Of a DNA stretch of 64,000 nt, positions 9,833 through 21,900 are shown piece after piece. The stretch is from Microbotryum silenes-acaulis (taxonomy: Eukaryota; Basidiomycota; Microbotryomycetes; Microbotryales; Microbotryaceae), in assembly GCA_003665825.1 (NCBI GenBank), contig QPFY01000006.1, positions 124,001 through 188,000 on the forward strand, in the 5' to 3' direction. The notes beneath the pieces are model-generated. The model was not told the origin of the DNA, made no database searches, and saw only the letters and a program-made list of their open reading frames with translations. Numbering within the stretch: position 1 is the stretch's first letter; every line of letters begins with the position of its first letter. The position numbers and the translations under genes are program-made.

Positions 9833-11751
9833 TCAGCCTATCGCCCACAGGGGCTCTCCCGCCGCCAGCAGCAACTCGCGCCCCGCCGGATACTTCGACA
9901 GTGGGTGCGCGATCATGAACGGGAACGGTTCGTACTGCCGCGGGCGGTCTGGCTGCCGGGACACGACGTCCGCGGGGTTCACCTTCGTGTTGATGTATTC
10001 AATCGACCACTTCACACCTCGAGTTTCCTCAAGGCTGCGCAGGTTTGAAAGCGACGAGTTCAACAAGGGATTCATCGAATGCCCTTTCCTCCATCCAAGC
10101 ACAAACCCGGTGTTGTCGCATTGTAGAACGAAATGTATATCATCTTTAGACATTCGTAACGCAGCCTCAGCCAGCGCCTCGACTGCCCACGCCTCCGCGT
10201 TCGTGATTGAGACCGAGTGTCGAGGCGGTGGCAGATCCGTCTACCCCTCGGGGAGAGTGAAGTACGCGGAGTATCCGTTGATGACGATGCCTAGTCCGTG
10301 CATACAGGCATCCGACGCTAGCGCAAGCTTCGATGGGATCGGGAGGGCCTCGAACGACGTGGAGAATGGGCCTTCCGACAAGAGGAACCTTCTCCAGTAT
10401 TCGAGTTGATCGTACGTGCGACGGTCCAGGCGACGCGCCCGCAAAACCGCCTTCCGGTCCCCGTACGCGATACACTGTCTGTATAGACGGTTGAGATGGG
10501 TCCGTAATGCAGGTAGGATGTAGGCGACATACCCCAACGACCCAGTGACCGACTCGACCTCTGAGCGTTCCTTCTGATCGGCGCGGCTGCCTTTCACCAA
10601 GGCGTCGATCTTGTCGATGTAGCGCAGCCGCTTCTGATCGGTGACCGTCGCGGTCATTAGATCCAAATCCCATTCAATCCCGACGTGGACAAATTGACGT
10701 GTCCACGTGAAGCCTTTCTGCTCCGCGAGGCGCCAGCCGAGGGATCATACGAAATGAAGAATGGCTTCTTGCGATATGACATCCGACGTTCGGACCGCGC
10801 AAACATCGTCAACCATCTTGAAGATTGACACGCCGGGGAACTTCCATTCGACCAAGTCTTGGGTCAGGTCCGCAACGTTCCCAAAGACACCGGGAGTAGT
10901 CCTGCCACCGAAGCATGGGACTCGTCGTACGAAGATGAGGCCGCGCCACAAGATGCACATGCTCGATCGCTGGTCCCATCGCAAAGGGAGTTGGTAGAAC
11001 GCATCGGCAAAATCCCAACCGCAGACTTCCGCCGTCAAGGGAAGCTCGCGAAACTTGCGGTACAACATGGGCAAGGGAAGTCCGCAGACTTCAGGTCGTC
11101 ATTAATGGAAACGAGTTCCGGACGGCTAGACGAACCACTCCGTTGCGACGGTCCATGCCCGCTCGTCGACGGATGATTCGCTTCGTCAGGGTCTGTGGTT
11201 CGATCGATCGGCTTCGCCGTGGGGTAAGACAGATTTTCGATCTATCTCCACTTCGGCGGCATTCCGGGCGCTACTGACTTCGGCACATAGCTGATCAGAT
11301 TCGTGCGGAAAGGACCGATCGCGGCCTCGAGCTCGTCCTTGTCGTACGGGCCCGCGATGTACCCGAGATCGAGCATGCGCTCCATCTCGCCGTCCATGAC
11401 CAGTTGTTGCTCCTCACTGAGCGGTGCGTTCTTCGCAATGTGACGCTCCGACGGAGGGTCCTTGATGCCGAAATCAAAGCCCTCTCGGATCTGCTTCGGT
11501 ATAGCGGGCAGGTACGGCGCGACGTGCGCGACCCTTGCGAGTGCCTTAATGTTGGCTTCGAACGCACCAGCATCGAGCGGCGTAACAATCTTGTACATCG
11601 CATCATGGAACGAGTCGACTTCGCGGGCCATAATTCGCATGCGAGCGGAAGTTTCGGGCACTGGCAAAGAGCCCGGCGCGGGCATTGAAGGCACGAACGG
11701 GACGTCTCCTTTGCTGCCGGCCGCGACAGGTTCGAGTGGAGCCCTGCCCAC
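9833..11751 (-). pseudogene. RT and RNase H of the DIRS-like retrotransposon, frameshifted
   Basis: Four minus-strand pieces in different frames make up one polymerase. 11242-11751 has the N-terminal RT region ending NLISYVPKS and PPKWR, then a TAG. 10745-11074 has the palm: CGWDFADAFYQLPL and MVDDV (the catalytic pair as VDD). 10241-10666 is the thumb/connection plus the first RNase H acidic residue (LASDACMHGLG). 9833-10153 completes RNase H with CDNTGFV and the family signature KVNPADVVSRQ. At least three frame changes separate the pieces, so the gene is dead. Together with the downstream YR this points to DIRS/PAT/Ngaro-like elements. Confidence 0.8.
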
Positions 11752-12268
11752 CCCGTGGATGGGCAGGTCGCTGATGCTCGGAGGGTCTGCCGGAGCAGCG
11801 CTTAGCGGGTCTGGAAATTCAAATCCAGCACGTCAGCCCTCGGCTGCGCAGGAAGGGGCAACGCCCAGCCGGTCCGTCGGGACCGGGCATCTACACGTAC
11901 GCGGACGTGAGGAAGCGCGAACGGTGGGGGATTCGACCCCTGAACCAGAGAACGGAGGCACGCGACGCGATGCCTGAGAGGTAACGACCTCAGAAAGGGC
12001 CACAGAAAGCGGTTCGAATCGTACGGGAAACGAGTATTTAGCGTGCGGTGAGGGCCAAATTCGAGGCGAGCCGGGAGCGGGAATCGGAGGCGCGCCGGGA
12101 GCGAGAATCGGAGACGGAGTCGAGAAAGACGGTGGAATCGAAGGCGAAGTAGGAAAGCCCGGCACGGTAGTGGGACCCGAGGAGGTTGTTGGTACATCGG
12201 AACGGGGCGGAAGAGACTGCACGACACGAGAAGAGGGAAAGGATGGTGATGCAGACGCGCCAACTCGG

Positions 12269-13618
12269 TCATGCGGACCCGACGTGGGTATAAGCCTCGT
12301 GCTGGCCTCTACAGAAAGAACACGCGTGTTCACAAACGCAGGATTGGACGCAACCCCTGACGTTATAGTTGGTGCAGTATCGCTTGGTAGCGTCAGACTT
12401 GTCGACGAGCCCACCACCTTGGAGAGCGAACAAGGTTTGGTTGAAAAACCGGCACGCGGAAACGTTGTGCTCGTCGCTTCCGCAACCTGCGCACATCTGG
12501 TAGCCGGGGGAGCCCGTGCCTTTGATGGCCTTGAAGTCCCTTGAAACCGTGGGAAAGGAGGTGTTCGCACTGGCACGAAACGGGAATCCCGGACGGGCTG
12601 GCGAGCCTCGAAAGCCGGCCGTCTCGAACGCCCTTTTTCGCGGAGACACGGCGGTGGCAGGCGCGGCAGCAGGCGCGGCAGCCGCAGCGCTGAGCGGAAC
12701 CACCGAAGTTACGACTACCGCTGCAGGCGCAACCACTACAGGTTTGAAGAGAGGAAGAATCGGCTTCCAATCCTCGCCCCCCAGCGTTGCCTCCTCCATG
12801 GCTTGAATGCGGCCACGCGCCTCGATGAGATCGTCCACCGGGCGCTCCATCGCCCGGGCCCACGATGACTGGTGCTCGGCCGCGAGCTCAGCCCACTTCA
12901 TGGCGGGCACGTTGAGGGCAGCCGAGACCTGAGCCATGATCGACTGGTCGAAGGGTCCGAAAACCTTTATCTTCGAGACCTTGAATCCCGACCACCACAA
13001 AGAACGGACCGTCAAGTCGTATTTACGCATGATGAACCAGTTCGAGTCACAGGTCCGCATCGCAACGGACTCGAAGTGTCGGTCAAACATCTCCGAAGGC
13101 GACAGTGCGCCTCCGACGATGATCGAGGCCGTCATCGGGTCGACCGCCTCCTTGACAAGGAGCACATAGGAATAGCGCGCGTCCTGCCATTGCGTGCGCG
13201 GCAGGCAACCGTCGAAGACCAGACCCGCCTCCATCCGCGCCTTGAAACCCACACCATAATCCAGACTCATCTTCACTTGTTGGTGTCGTGACAGACACGA
13301 CATCGGAGGATCCTTGCGATCCTTCGCCCACTTGATCATTTCGGCAGAGATGCCGAACAAGGCGCCATCGTAAGTGGTACAAGCCGTCGTGTCCAGGGCG
13401 CCGGAGAGTTGCATCGGGGGCAATTGCGGGGCCACGCCCGCGGCGCCACCCATCGTTGCCGCCGGCGACTCTGTAGAGGAGGGCGCGGCGTGGTCGTTGG
13501 TAGAGGTCGAAGCAGTCGTCATTGTCGGTACCAATAGGGTCGAAAAGTTTCGCGAGTGTAGAGGCAATGAGCACTGCCGTTCGAGCGAAACGAATAAGGT
13601 GCAGAAGCGAACAGGCAT
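12269..13618 (-). CDS. Gag-like protein of the DIRS-like retrotransposon
   Basis: This is an intact 449-codon ORF with an ATG at 13618 (a second ATG follows at about residue 33). The middle is alpha-helical capsid-like sequence; an alanine-rich linker precedes two zinc modules near the C-terminus. The first is a classic CCHC knuckle, CAGCGSDEHNVSAC. The second, from about residue 413, has the spacing YC-NYNVRGC-C-C-H-C-FC-GQH typical of gag proteins in fungal tyrosine-recombinase retrotransposons. It would package the element RNA. The downstream polymerase (9833-11751) and recombinase (8894-9448) are broken, so this intact gag is probably a young relic. Confidence 0.75.
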   Translation of the reverse strand: MPVRFCTLFVSLERQCSLPLHSRNFSTLLVPTMTTASTSTNDHAAPSSTESPAATMGGAAGVAPQLPPMQLSGALDTTACTTYDGALFGISAEMIKWAKDRKDPPMSCLSRHQQVKMSLDYGVGFKARMEAGLVFDGCLPRTQWQDARYSYVLLVKEAVDPMTASIIVGGALSPSEMFDRHFESVAMRTCDSNWFIMRKYDLTVRSLWWSGFKVSKIKVFGPFDQSIMAQVSAALNVPAMKWAELAAEHQSSWARAMERPVDDLIEARGRIQAMEEATLGGEDWKPILPLFKPVVVAPAAVVVTSVVPLSAAAAAPAAAPATAVSPRKRAFETAGFRGSPARPGFPFRASANTSFPTVSRDFKAIKGTGSPGYQMCAGCGSDEHNVSACRFFNQTLFALQGGGLVDKSDATKRYCTNYNVRGCVQSCVCEHACSFCRGQHEAYTHVGSA

Positions 13619-13955
13619 TTCTCTCGCCTACTCCACTCTAAGCGCATGCGCGCCACCCCCAGGGGGGCGGCCCACCCGTAGCGCGCCGATCATTAATTCT
13701 CGATCTCAATGGCGAGTGGCCACCAGCCCGGTTGCTAACCTGCCGAGTTGGCGCACTCAGCGCACAGCTTGGGCGTCATCAGCCTCCCCGAGTCCCCGCG
13801 CCAGAGCGCACTACTAGCGCAGACAAGCGCGTTGCCACCGCCCGGCCCTCTCCTTTCCGTCTCTCTGTACTGCCTTGTTCTAACTTGGACCGAGTTTCCT
13901 CGCATCTCTAAGACAGGCTATCACACAACCGCCGTCATGTCACTGCTTTCTGATC
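13619..13955. other. Leader or flank of the DIRS-like element
   Basis: GC-rich, no supportable gene. It lies upstream of the gag-like ORF and may hold the element's left repeat. Confidence 0.4.
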
Positions 13956-15570
13956 TTGTACACCTCCGCACCATCGAGGTCAGCCCACTGCAGTGCACAA
14001 CGCTCGAATCTCGGCAACGTGTTAAGCCTCGCGTCCACCACTAGCGACAGCCGATCCTCCCGCCGCACCGATCAAGCGCAGTATGTGTATTCCGGTCCGC
14101 TCTTACGCAACAGTCCAGTGTCAGTACTCGATGATGTGGTTGTCAAATGCAGTCTTGGACAGCTTGTGCGCAGCAACATCAACTTTAGCATGGATCTCCT
14201 GAAGGAGCTTTGTCGGGCGCACCACGTGGAAGGGTATTCCAGGAGGAATCCGCTTGCCAAAGAGCTATCCCTACAAGCGCTCCTTTGGTCGTGCGATCCC
14301 CACTGTAATGCTTGTTCAAATGGGTATGTTTTCAGAAGCCAACAAGCGGCGAGTCCCGTGACTCCGCCACGTCGTCATTGCTTCTCCGACCACAGAGCAT
14401 ACGCATCAAAACCTGTTGACGTGCTTCGAGCCTGACGGAACGAGGAAGTCCAGAAGAATCGCGAGAACGTCTCAGCGACTGACTCTAAACAAACGCTGCA
14501 CAGACGTCCACCGCTGCATCCCGAACCCGCACAAGAAGATCCCGGTAAAGTGACATCGCATTTTGCGCCAGCATCCGATCAGTTCAAGACCGAGAACCGT
14601 TCTGAATGGCATGATTACTTCACCGATGCTCGTTCCCGTCTCTTCTGCTGCCTGGTGTGTTCCGAGAGAGTCTTCGGGCATAACGTACGATCGGTGCCTG
14701 AAGACGACATCAAGCGTGAGGAATCAGGGATTGGGAGGGGAGTAACCAACTCTACACTACGGACGGACCTCCGACTTACGATTTTTCAGCTTGACGGGGC
14801 ACGCTCATCCATCCCCGACGTCTCCATCGACCGAGCGACTCTTTAATCGATTAGATCGCGTACTCGCCCACGAACAACACGCTTCAGTGCTCACTCTGTC
14901 CAGACTGCTTCAAACGGTTGTTCCCTACCACAGGGCCACCGACTAAGCCCCCTCGGTCGTTGAGCAACGGATTTTATCGCGCACTGGATCACGTCCCCGC
15001 TGATGTCCGAGATTGCTTCTCCAACGCGAGTCAGCTTGAGCACCGAGTTGTCACTGCGCGTGCCAGAGCCTACAAGATCGTGTAAAAGCTAACTCGTTTC
15101 GGATATCCCGAAAGCTCAACAAGAACTTACGCGCGGAAACACCCTCATCTTCAGCCAAAACACCGCTTCGTTCACCGATGTACTGCCCATGTCAGTCGAA
15201 GAACTCGCTGACAGTGTTTGCGTTTTATTCTGCGGAGGGAGCCCCAACCTTGCGGAGCTGGACAAGTGTCGATCCATGATCGTGAAGCAGAGTCGGATCC
15301 AAAAGATGCTCAGGTGGTTGATCAACGAAAGCAAGAATTCGGCGCACTCTGCCGTCTCCTTTGATGGCGATTGCACAGCTCGTTCGACGCAGTTCCGGCC
15401 TGGGTGCGCTCAACCCGACCTCTCCAGCTTCTACGGCGGTTCGTTCGGTATGTACACCCTCTTCGTCACCGTCAACCCGGCAGATTTACACTCACCGTTG
15501 CGATGACGAGGTATCTCACAGCCTTGGGCGCATCAAGGACAATTTTCTCGACCAAGCAGATACCGTTTAG
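13956..15570 (+). pseudogene. Helitron-like protein, N-terminal region, decayed
   Basis: Plus-strand pieces in several frames resemble the region upstream of the Rep domain in basidiomycete Helitron proteins. 14963-15080 reads NGFYRALDHVPADVRDCF then LEHRVVTARARAYKIV, like the conserved pre-Rep domain. 15189-15506 reads LADSVCVLFCGG, then MLRWLINESK, and ends with LFVTVNPADLHSPL, which matches the start of the Rep domain where a T-NPxDLH-P motif is usual. The HUH and helicase parts are absent. Frames change and stops intervene; some breaks may be introns. It is a different family from the Helitrons at 55-62 kb. Confidence 0.5.
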
Positions 15571-15996
15571 GCCAACGACAAAAAGGCATCTAATCGTGGG
15601 TTGCAACGCTCTTCCCACTGTGAAAGATTTGTGGGGGAATACTGACACTCCACGCCATTTGATTCCCATGTCTCTCAGCGGTGGACACATTCACCACGCC
15701 TAGCCAGGTCGCGCCCAAGTCGCTCCCGGAAGTCCCGAACTCTCAACGTCAACTGAAACCACTTCTTATAGCTGACTTCGGTGAACGCGCGATGTGGGTC
15801 CCCAACGCTGACAACCACATGCCTGCCGAAAGACTTCCTGATGCGCCAACGCACGAATGAAAGGGGCTGGATGTCGGACGTTCGGCGGTGGTTGGCGTCG
15901 TTCGTTGTTGCCGAGGGTGTACACCAGCGCCGATGAAAGATCGTCGGCCTGAACGAGGATCTGCACAAGGGACGAAGAAGGTAACAGAGAGTCTTA

Positions 15997-16563
15997 TCAG
16001 CCACCCAAACCGAGATCCTTTGATTTCCTATCCGGGATGATCACCTTGAGTTGAGTAGAGCATGTTGTCCCGGGGTCCTTGTCATTGTCTCGTTTCTTGT
16101 ACCCAAGTTTGCCATCCTTAACCCGAACTCTTTTGCAGGCCCCCAAGCAACGATGGGTAATTCGTAGAACCTCCGCAACAGGTCGACCTTCGCCGGGTTG
16201 ACTCCAAGCTTCTCGAAGGGTGATAGGCACTTCTGGACGCCATTCGATCCCCACTGCCACCTCCGACGGATGTTGATGATGAGTAGACGAGGGCGCGTCA
16301 CCGTAAGGTCGCTCGACGACAGCGAGACAGCGTTCATATTTGCGTGGAACCCAGTCATGCTTCTGTTGATAGATCGCACCAATAAAAGTTAGGTCGTTCA
16401 CAGGACGAAACAAAACGCAGCGCAGCATGCAGCTTCGACATACCTCTGTAGCCATGAACTTTGGGAGCTCCAGGACAGGAAGTTTGCGTACAAATTCCCA
16501 TTCGGACCTCGGCTTGCGACAATTGAGAACGAGCGGCCTGAGACGGAGCTCGTTGTGCTCTGC
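15997..16563 (-). CDS. Unrecognised minus-strand coding fragment
   Basis: I do not recognise this protein. The frame reads LRPLVLNCRKPRSEWEFVRK and later KHDWVPRKYERCLAVVERP, and a GT-AG intron (GTATGT to CAACAG, about 16370-16456) would join the two smoothly. It ends at 15997. The upstream continuation overlaps the plus-strand exon starting at 16626, so this is probably an exon remnant of an older element. It has no visible catalytic motif. Confidence 0.3.
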   Translation of the reverse strand, partial: AEHNELRLRPLVLNCRKPRSEWEFVRKLPVLELPKFMATEVCRSCMLRCVLFRPVNDLTFIGAIYQQKHDWVPRKYERCLAVVERPYGDAPSSTHHQHPSEVAVGIEWRPEVPITLREAWSQPGEGRPVAEVLRITHRCLGACKRVRVKDGKLGYKKRDNDKDPGTTCSTQLKVIIPDRKSKDLGLGG

Positions 16564-16625
16564 AGTCGTGAGACCGGTACGCCCGTGACCTAATTGGGGT
16601 GGCGCTGATTCCTCCTGAGTGCTGA

Positions 16626-19600
16626 GTGCCCAACGCATCGCAGTCGTTCGATCCCGAACCTTACGCGGCCTCCGAGGAAGACTCCGACGATAAGCATGAA
16701 GGAAGCGAGATCGAACTCGATAATTCCAACCCCTTCGACGGAGACGCCGGTCTCGCCAACGTCCAGCCCGGTTCGGACGAGCTCTCCGGCGACACCTTCG
16801 AACCGAGTCGAGGTGAGCAGTCGCTGACTTTATCCATCTCGAGCACCGGCATTGATCAACATCCGACTCGTATCTCACAGTGGAGACCTGGTCTCCACCA
16901 CGGTACCGACGCGGTGCTCGCAACTCGTCGACGGTGCCTCCTCCCGACCATCCCTTTTATCCGTTCCCTGACCCGTTGGTACGTTCTAACTACTACGAGC
17001 TGTCGGGGGCACCGGGCTGAGCGACGGCTTGACGCAGATGATGATTATTGTTCTCTTTGTGCGGTCTCCCAAACGTCGAGTCGGTGTGCAAGAGCTGGAG
17101 GACTTGCTCGACTTTGCGGCGGCCACCGGCACCACTGGGCTTCCGGCCGCGTCCACTGTCAGAACCTTTCTTGACAAGTTGGAAAAGGAGGTCCCGCTGT
17201 TCAGGCCCATCGAGATGAAAAAGGACAAGGACCGGTCGGTATACGTCGTGTCGCCTCGGGACTACATCGCTTCAGTGAGTTCGAGTCGCCTCTCGAACGT
17301 GTCCAACCTGGCGTGCTGACGCTAGACACGCGGAGCACACCCACCCGCCCAGCACTTTGCAAGGCCGTCCACTGCACGAGCGATGGAGCACTACCCCGTT
17401 CTTCAACCCGCACACGTCGACTTGGCACACCACAGTTGTCGCTGGCTCAGTGACCTTCCCCCTCGCTTCTCCGCCCCCATGACCCGGGTCCGTGGAGTCT
17501 ACTCCTTCGTTGACTACTTTGTCGATGAGATCGTCACGCTGAAAGGGAGTACTCAATACGGGTTCGTCGAACGTTTTGTGTCTTCTAAAGGCGAGGTCCA
17601 CGCTATCGTTTGTTCGGCCACCGTCGCCCAGGGTTCTCGAATCGACGTCGTCGTACCGGCCGCCGGCCGCGGCATCAAGCCATGGCCCCATTTCAATCCA
17701 GCGAGCTGGTGCCTGGTTCCTGTCACGGCGCTCGGTCAACCAGTTCACGACATTGGGCCAAAGGGGTCTCCGGCACGGATAAGTGAGTATTCCTCCCAGG
17801 TCGCATCTGTAGCGCGACTTGCTTCGTAACCACAGCGGTCGCTCTATTCCCTAGACATCCGTAGCTCCGACGCAGTCGACATCGAGCGCTCCCTGCCTCT
17901 CTTTTCAATCGATCGCACTCTGGCGCGCGGGAAATTGCTGCTTGTCACGCCGCTTCGGATGTTCCTCGACGATCTGGCTGCAACGGAGTCCAAGCGCTGG
18001 AATCCCATGTACGCGGTGAGTCTGTGCCGCGCTGGACCCCGCATGTTTGAGCGCATTCGTCTCACCCGTCCCTCGTGGCTCTCCGATCGGCCAGGCTTCG
18101 GTGCAGAACATGGCGCTACCATCGAGCATGATCAAGCGTCGTCCAATGCTGCACCACACGGGTGCTACCGACACCACAGTGGACGCACTCGATCTTGCCA
18201 ATTCGGTCCTCGGCCTCATTTCGTACGTGCCGGAGTACCGAGCGATTGCGGTAGTTCTTGACCTTTCGGTGTTTGGGTCCCCAGTGAAACGCTTCGGGAT
18301 CGTCCCCTTGAGTGCTATCACGCCTTGCTCGGCGAGAGGGTATTGGTCCGACTTCCAGTCTTTTGTTCGATCCACGACTCCCCGATGGCTGCAGCCTGCT
18401 CCGCCCGGGCACGGGGCGGCCTTTTCCCGTGCATTCACTGCCTCTGGGGAGGCTCGGCCAAGGACCGACTTACGGAGGCGCAGCTGCTTGCTTTCTTCGA
18501 AGTGAGTACAGGTCCGTCGAATTGGTGAATGTATTGCCGACAACCCCTCGTCCTCCCCGACAGTGCCCCCTTGAGCACGAGGCCGCGACGACCCAGACGC
18601 AGTCGCTGGAGCAGATCAAGGAATACGCGCGCAGGATGACAATGCAGAGCGTCAAGAAGATGCGTACATCGTCCGGTACGCACGACCCCTGGACCAAGAG
18701 GGCGGTGGCGCGGATGTTCGCCCGCTACAAGAAGAAAATGTCGCATCTGAGTCATGGAGTCAAACCCGAGCCAGGCAAGGTCAAGGCCTTCAAGCGCATG
18801 AGCGACTCGGCGCAGACCAGCACACGGAGCGCGAACAGAGAACGGGCTCGAATCGAGGTGGACAAGTTGAAGGACGAGATCATACAAAAGGGGGATTACA
18901 TTGGTCCTTTCTTCCGCGTTCCCGGTGCGTTTGTGGGCGACTCCCGGCTGCGTCGGTCGGGTGCCGGCACTGACATGGCCGTGCCGCGCCTGCCGCACAG
19001 AGTTCGATCCACACTCCCATATGCCGCTCGACATACTACACGTCTTCCTTCTTGGCATAGTCAAGTACGCGTGGAAGGCAACCTTGAGCGTCAAGGCCCT
19101 GGATAAGGACACTCCAGGTCGAGCACGGTTGGCGGCGACCTTGGCTTCCCTGTCATCTGTCGGTTTTCGCCGAAAGATCGCCGACGTTCATTTCGTAAAG
19201 TTCGCGAACACGCTCGTCGGATACGACTTCGTCGTGCTATGCCAGATCATGCCGCTGGTGTCCCATTTCTTGTTCCAGGCCAAGCTCGTCCCGCCCGCCC
19301 TCAACGAGTGTTGGAGCGCGATTGGCAAGCTTGGACATCACCTGCACCCACTGGAGGTCTCGAATCTCGATCGTTATGCAGTGAGTACTATACGCCGGAC
19401 GTACACAGACCTTCGCTTACGCGAAACGGATCGTTCGTCGGAGACCGAGTGCGAGAGTCTCGTGGGCAACTTGCTACAGTCTTCGATGCGACGGGACCTC
19501 TCCCACGTCCTCGCCAAGCCCAAGTACCACGCTCTCGCCGGTCTGGGCCAAGCCATTCGGATGTTCGGTCCACCCCGCTCCTTCGACGCCTCTCTCGCAG

Positions 19601-19887
19601 AATCTGGCAACAAAATCCTCCGGCAACACAGTATTCGCACCAATCACCACCGCGTGTCGCGGGATGTCGCGCGCAAAATCGGCGACACGGAGCGGATCAG
19701 TTTCATAGTCCGCGGAGGGACATGGGAGAAGGACGGAAAGCGGGTCGGCATCGGCCACGCTGCGAAGGAGTACATCGACAAACAGCCCGAGATGCAGAAA
19801 TGGTTGCCCGACGAAGCGGACGTCACCGCCGAACGCGCCAAGTCCGGTGAGCTACCCGTCATTCCGGGTTTCCTTCCCGTCGTCTGA
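16626..19887 (+). CDS. Transposase-like protein, intron-rich (unassigned basidiomycete family)
   Basis: Several plus-strand exons bounded by GTGAG donors appear to form one gene. An acidic exon (to about 16812) is followed by 17029-17275, 17383-17784 and 17858-18014. The exon ending near 18501 holds DSPMAAACSARARGGLFPC and CIHC, a DNPM-like motif with paired cysteines. The exon from about 18986 holds LDILHVFLLGIVKY, then KPKYHALAGLGQAIRMFGPP and HSIRTNHHRVSRDVARKI. From memory this motif series marks a widespread, mostly unnamed basidiomycete repeat-encoded protein; that link is inference. Exon borders are approximate, and the gene may continue past 19887 (a further exon at about 19913-20114 is possible). 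Lesions are hard to tell from introns, so functionality is unknown. Confidence 0.55.
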
Positions 19888-20997
19888 CGACAATCCTTCT
19901 TGATAACAGTTCGGTATATTCATGCCGCCAGCAGCCCTGTCCTGTCAAGCGGAGTCGGACTCGCTAGCTCGACCTGCTTCTCGATCGCGCCCGGAGACTT
20001 CGACCAATTCCCATCGACCGGCCACTGGCGCAAGGCGAAGCTGGCCGTCCTTCCCACTGGAGACAGTGTTCATCCCCATGACTGGTGTTTGTTTAGGAAG
20101 CAAGCGGAAGAGAAGGTCAGGCGTGTTCTGCGCTCGAGGTCCGTCCATGCAGCCGCTGACCCGCTTAGGCCTATCTGGCCTGTAGGTCCTCGTGGGTCAA
20201 ATCGACGAGCTGCTGGCTCACGTTCATAAGAGTGTGGGAGGCGACGGCCTGGTGGCGATCCGACCGGCTCGAGTGGGCTCAGAGCTTGCGGCGACAGGAT
20301 TTCTTGCCTTGGCCCCAACCGAAGATTGAATAGTTGTCACCATCGAGGTGGGTTGGTCCGAGGCTCGTTGTCTCTGGCCACCAGCGCTGTCGTTCTGACC
20401 GGAGTGGATTTGACCCCCGGACAGGAGGTGGTTGCGCTTGCGGTTGTACAGCACGACTGCAGTCGATCGAAGTGCGAGCCGACGATGGACGCAGATGGCG
20501 GTGTGGCTGTCCATCACACCACCGAAGGCCGGATGCCGATGAGCACGATTGCGCAGCGTTCGTTTAACGAACTTGCCGTCTTTCGGGTACGGATTCATCT
20601 GTTAGTGCGATCGTATCCGACGGCGACTCCGACGAGATGGAGGAGATCGAAGAGTGTGGGTGACGGACGGCTCCTTGCCCGGGAGAGCGTCCGGAGCACA
20701 CCGGCGAAGCAGGTTGGCAGAAGATGGTTGTCGTCGTAACTGCCAGAATTCAATGCAATATGAGCACGAGTCCCTTGCACCCTTGAAGACACCAACATCC
20801 CTTACCTCAACTCCACTGAGACCGAGAGGTCGATCACGTGATCTCACCCAGGAATGCGAAACAACCGGAATTCGCCGGCGGACCCGCGCATGGCACGTGA
20901 TGCAGTCGTGATGCGTCGTGACCTTCCATTGCGGACCGCGCGCCAGGGTCCAGTGTGCCCCTTGCCCTCACTTCCGCCGTTGCACCGCTGCTCTGAG
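19888..20997. other. Spacer between the transposase-like and Ulp1-like genes
   Basis: A possible extra exon of the upstream gene lies at about 19913-20114 (preceded by AACAG, followed by GTCAGG). The rest has no supportable coding sequence and probably holds the promoter of the Ulp1-like gene. Confidence 0.35.
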
Positions 20998-21880
20998 ATG
21001 GAACACTTGTTCCTCGATCCGTCGTCCGATTCGGAGCAGGACCCCCGACAGCCGGCCCGCTCGACATGGTGCCCCGCCACCAGCAAGACTGTTGCCGAAG
21101 TGCTGGCAATCGAGCTGCCAGAAGCGGACGCCTCGCTGGGGATCAACATCACTAAGGACGTTCTCGTCGTGCTCGCCGAAGGTGCTGCTCCACCTAGACC
21201 CACAGTCTCCAGCAGGCGCGAGTTCCTACAGCTCAACCTCCTCCACGGCGCGATCGCCGACGGCTATCGTTCCCTGGCTGTGGGCGTCCATCGTCTCCCG
21301 CTGGACTACGAGCGCGTATGGGCCGAGCTCGACGTCGTGGAACGCATCCAGGCACGCTTCCGTCGATCCTTGGCCTGGTTAGCTAAGCTTAAAGGGAATG
21401 CGAGGGAGGTACTGACAGACGCCCTTCGGACGGCGGTCTGGGACGCCCGCAAGGCCCCGGAAGAAGACCCGTCGCTCGAGTCGGTTGTGAGCTTCCTCAG
21501 TACGTCTCATTTGGCATTACCCCCAATTTCTAGTAGAGTTACTCTGTGACTGATCCAAGCGTGTGGCCCTCTTACCCCTGCCCGCCGTTGGTCCTGTCAG
21601 GTGACGACTGGTTGGGGGAATTTGTCGTCAACTACACCATCGCGGATATCATCCAGCTTGCCTGCTCAAATCCAGGGCCATCTTCGAGACTATACGGACT
21701 CATTCCGTCGGATTGTTTGACAATGGCGATCCATCCATCCGCTACGGGAACGACCCTGGACAAGTATTGCCTCGAGGCTTGGCTGGTGCGGATCTCGGGA
21801 TGGCCGTGCGCGACCCTCGGGGCACTCCGTCGATACATCATCAAGCATCCAGAGGCAACCTGGTTTCTTCCGATCTGTGA

Positions 21881-21900
21881 TGGTTCCCACTGGTTCCCAC
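21881..21900 (+). repeat. 10-bp tandem duplication breaking the protease
   Basis: TGGTTCCCAC is present twice in a row, followed by the related TGGTTCCTCG. Removing one unit would join the upstream frame (to DGSHW) to the downstream frame (SHWFLARLD). The extra 10 bp shift the frame by one. Confidence 0.9.

Larger units (their letters stand above)
8894..13618 (-). mobile_element. DIRS-like tyrosine-recombinase retrotransposon, degraded
   Basis: The order gag, RT-RNase H, tyrosine recombinase on one strand defines the class. I could not find the split or inverted terminal repeats that would fix the ends, so the limits given are the coding limits. Confidence 0.75.
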
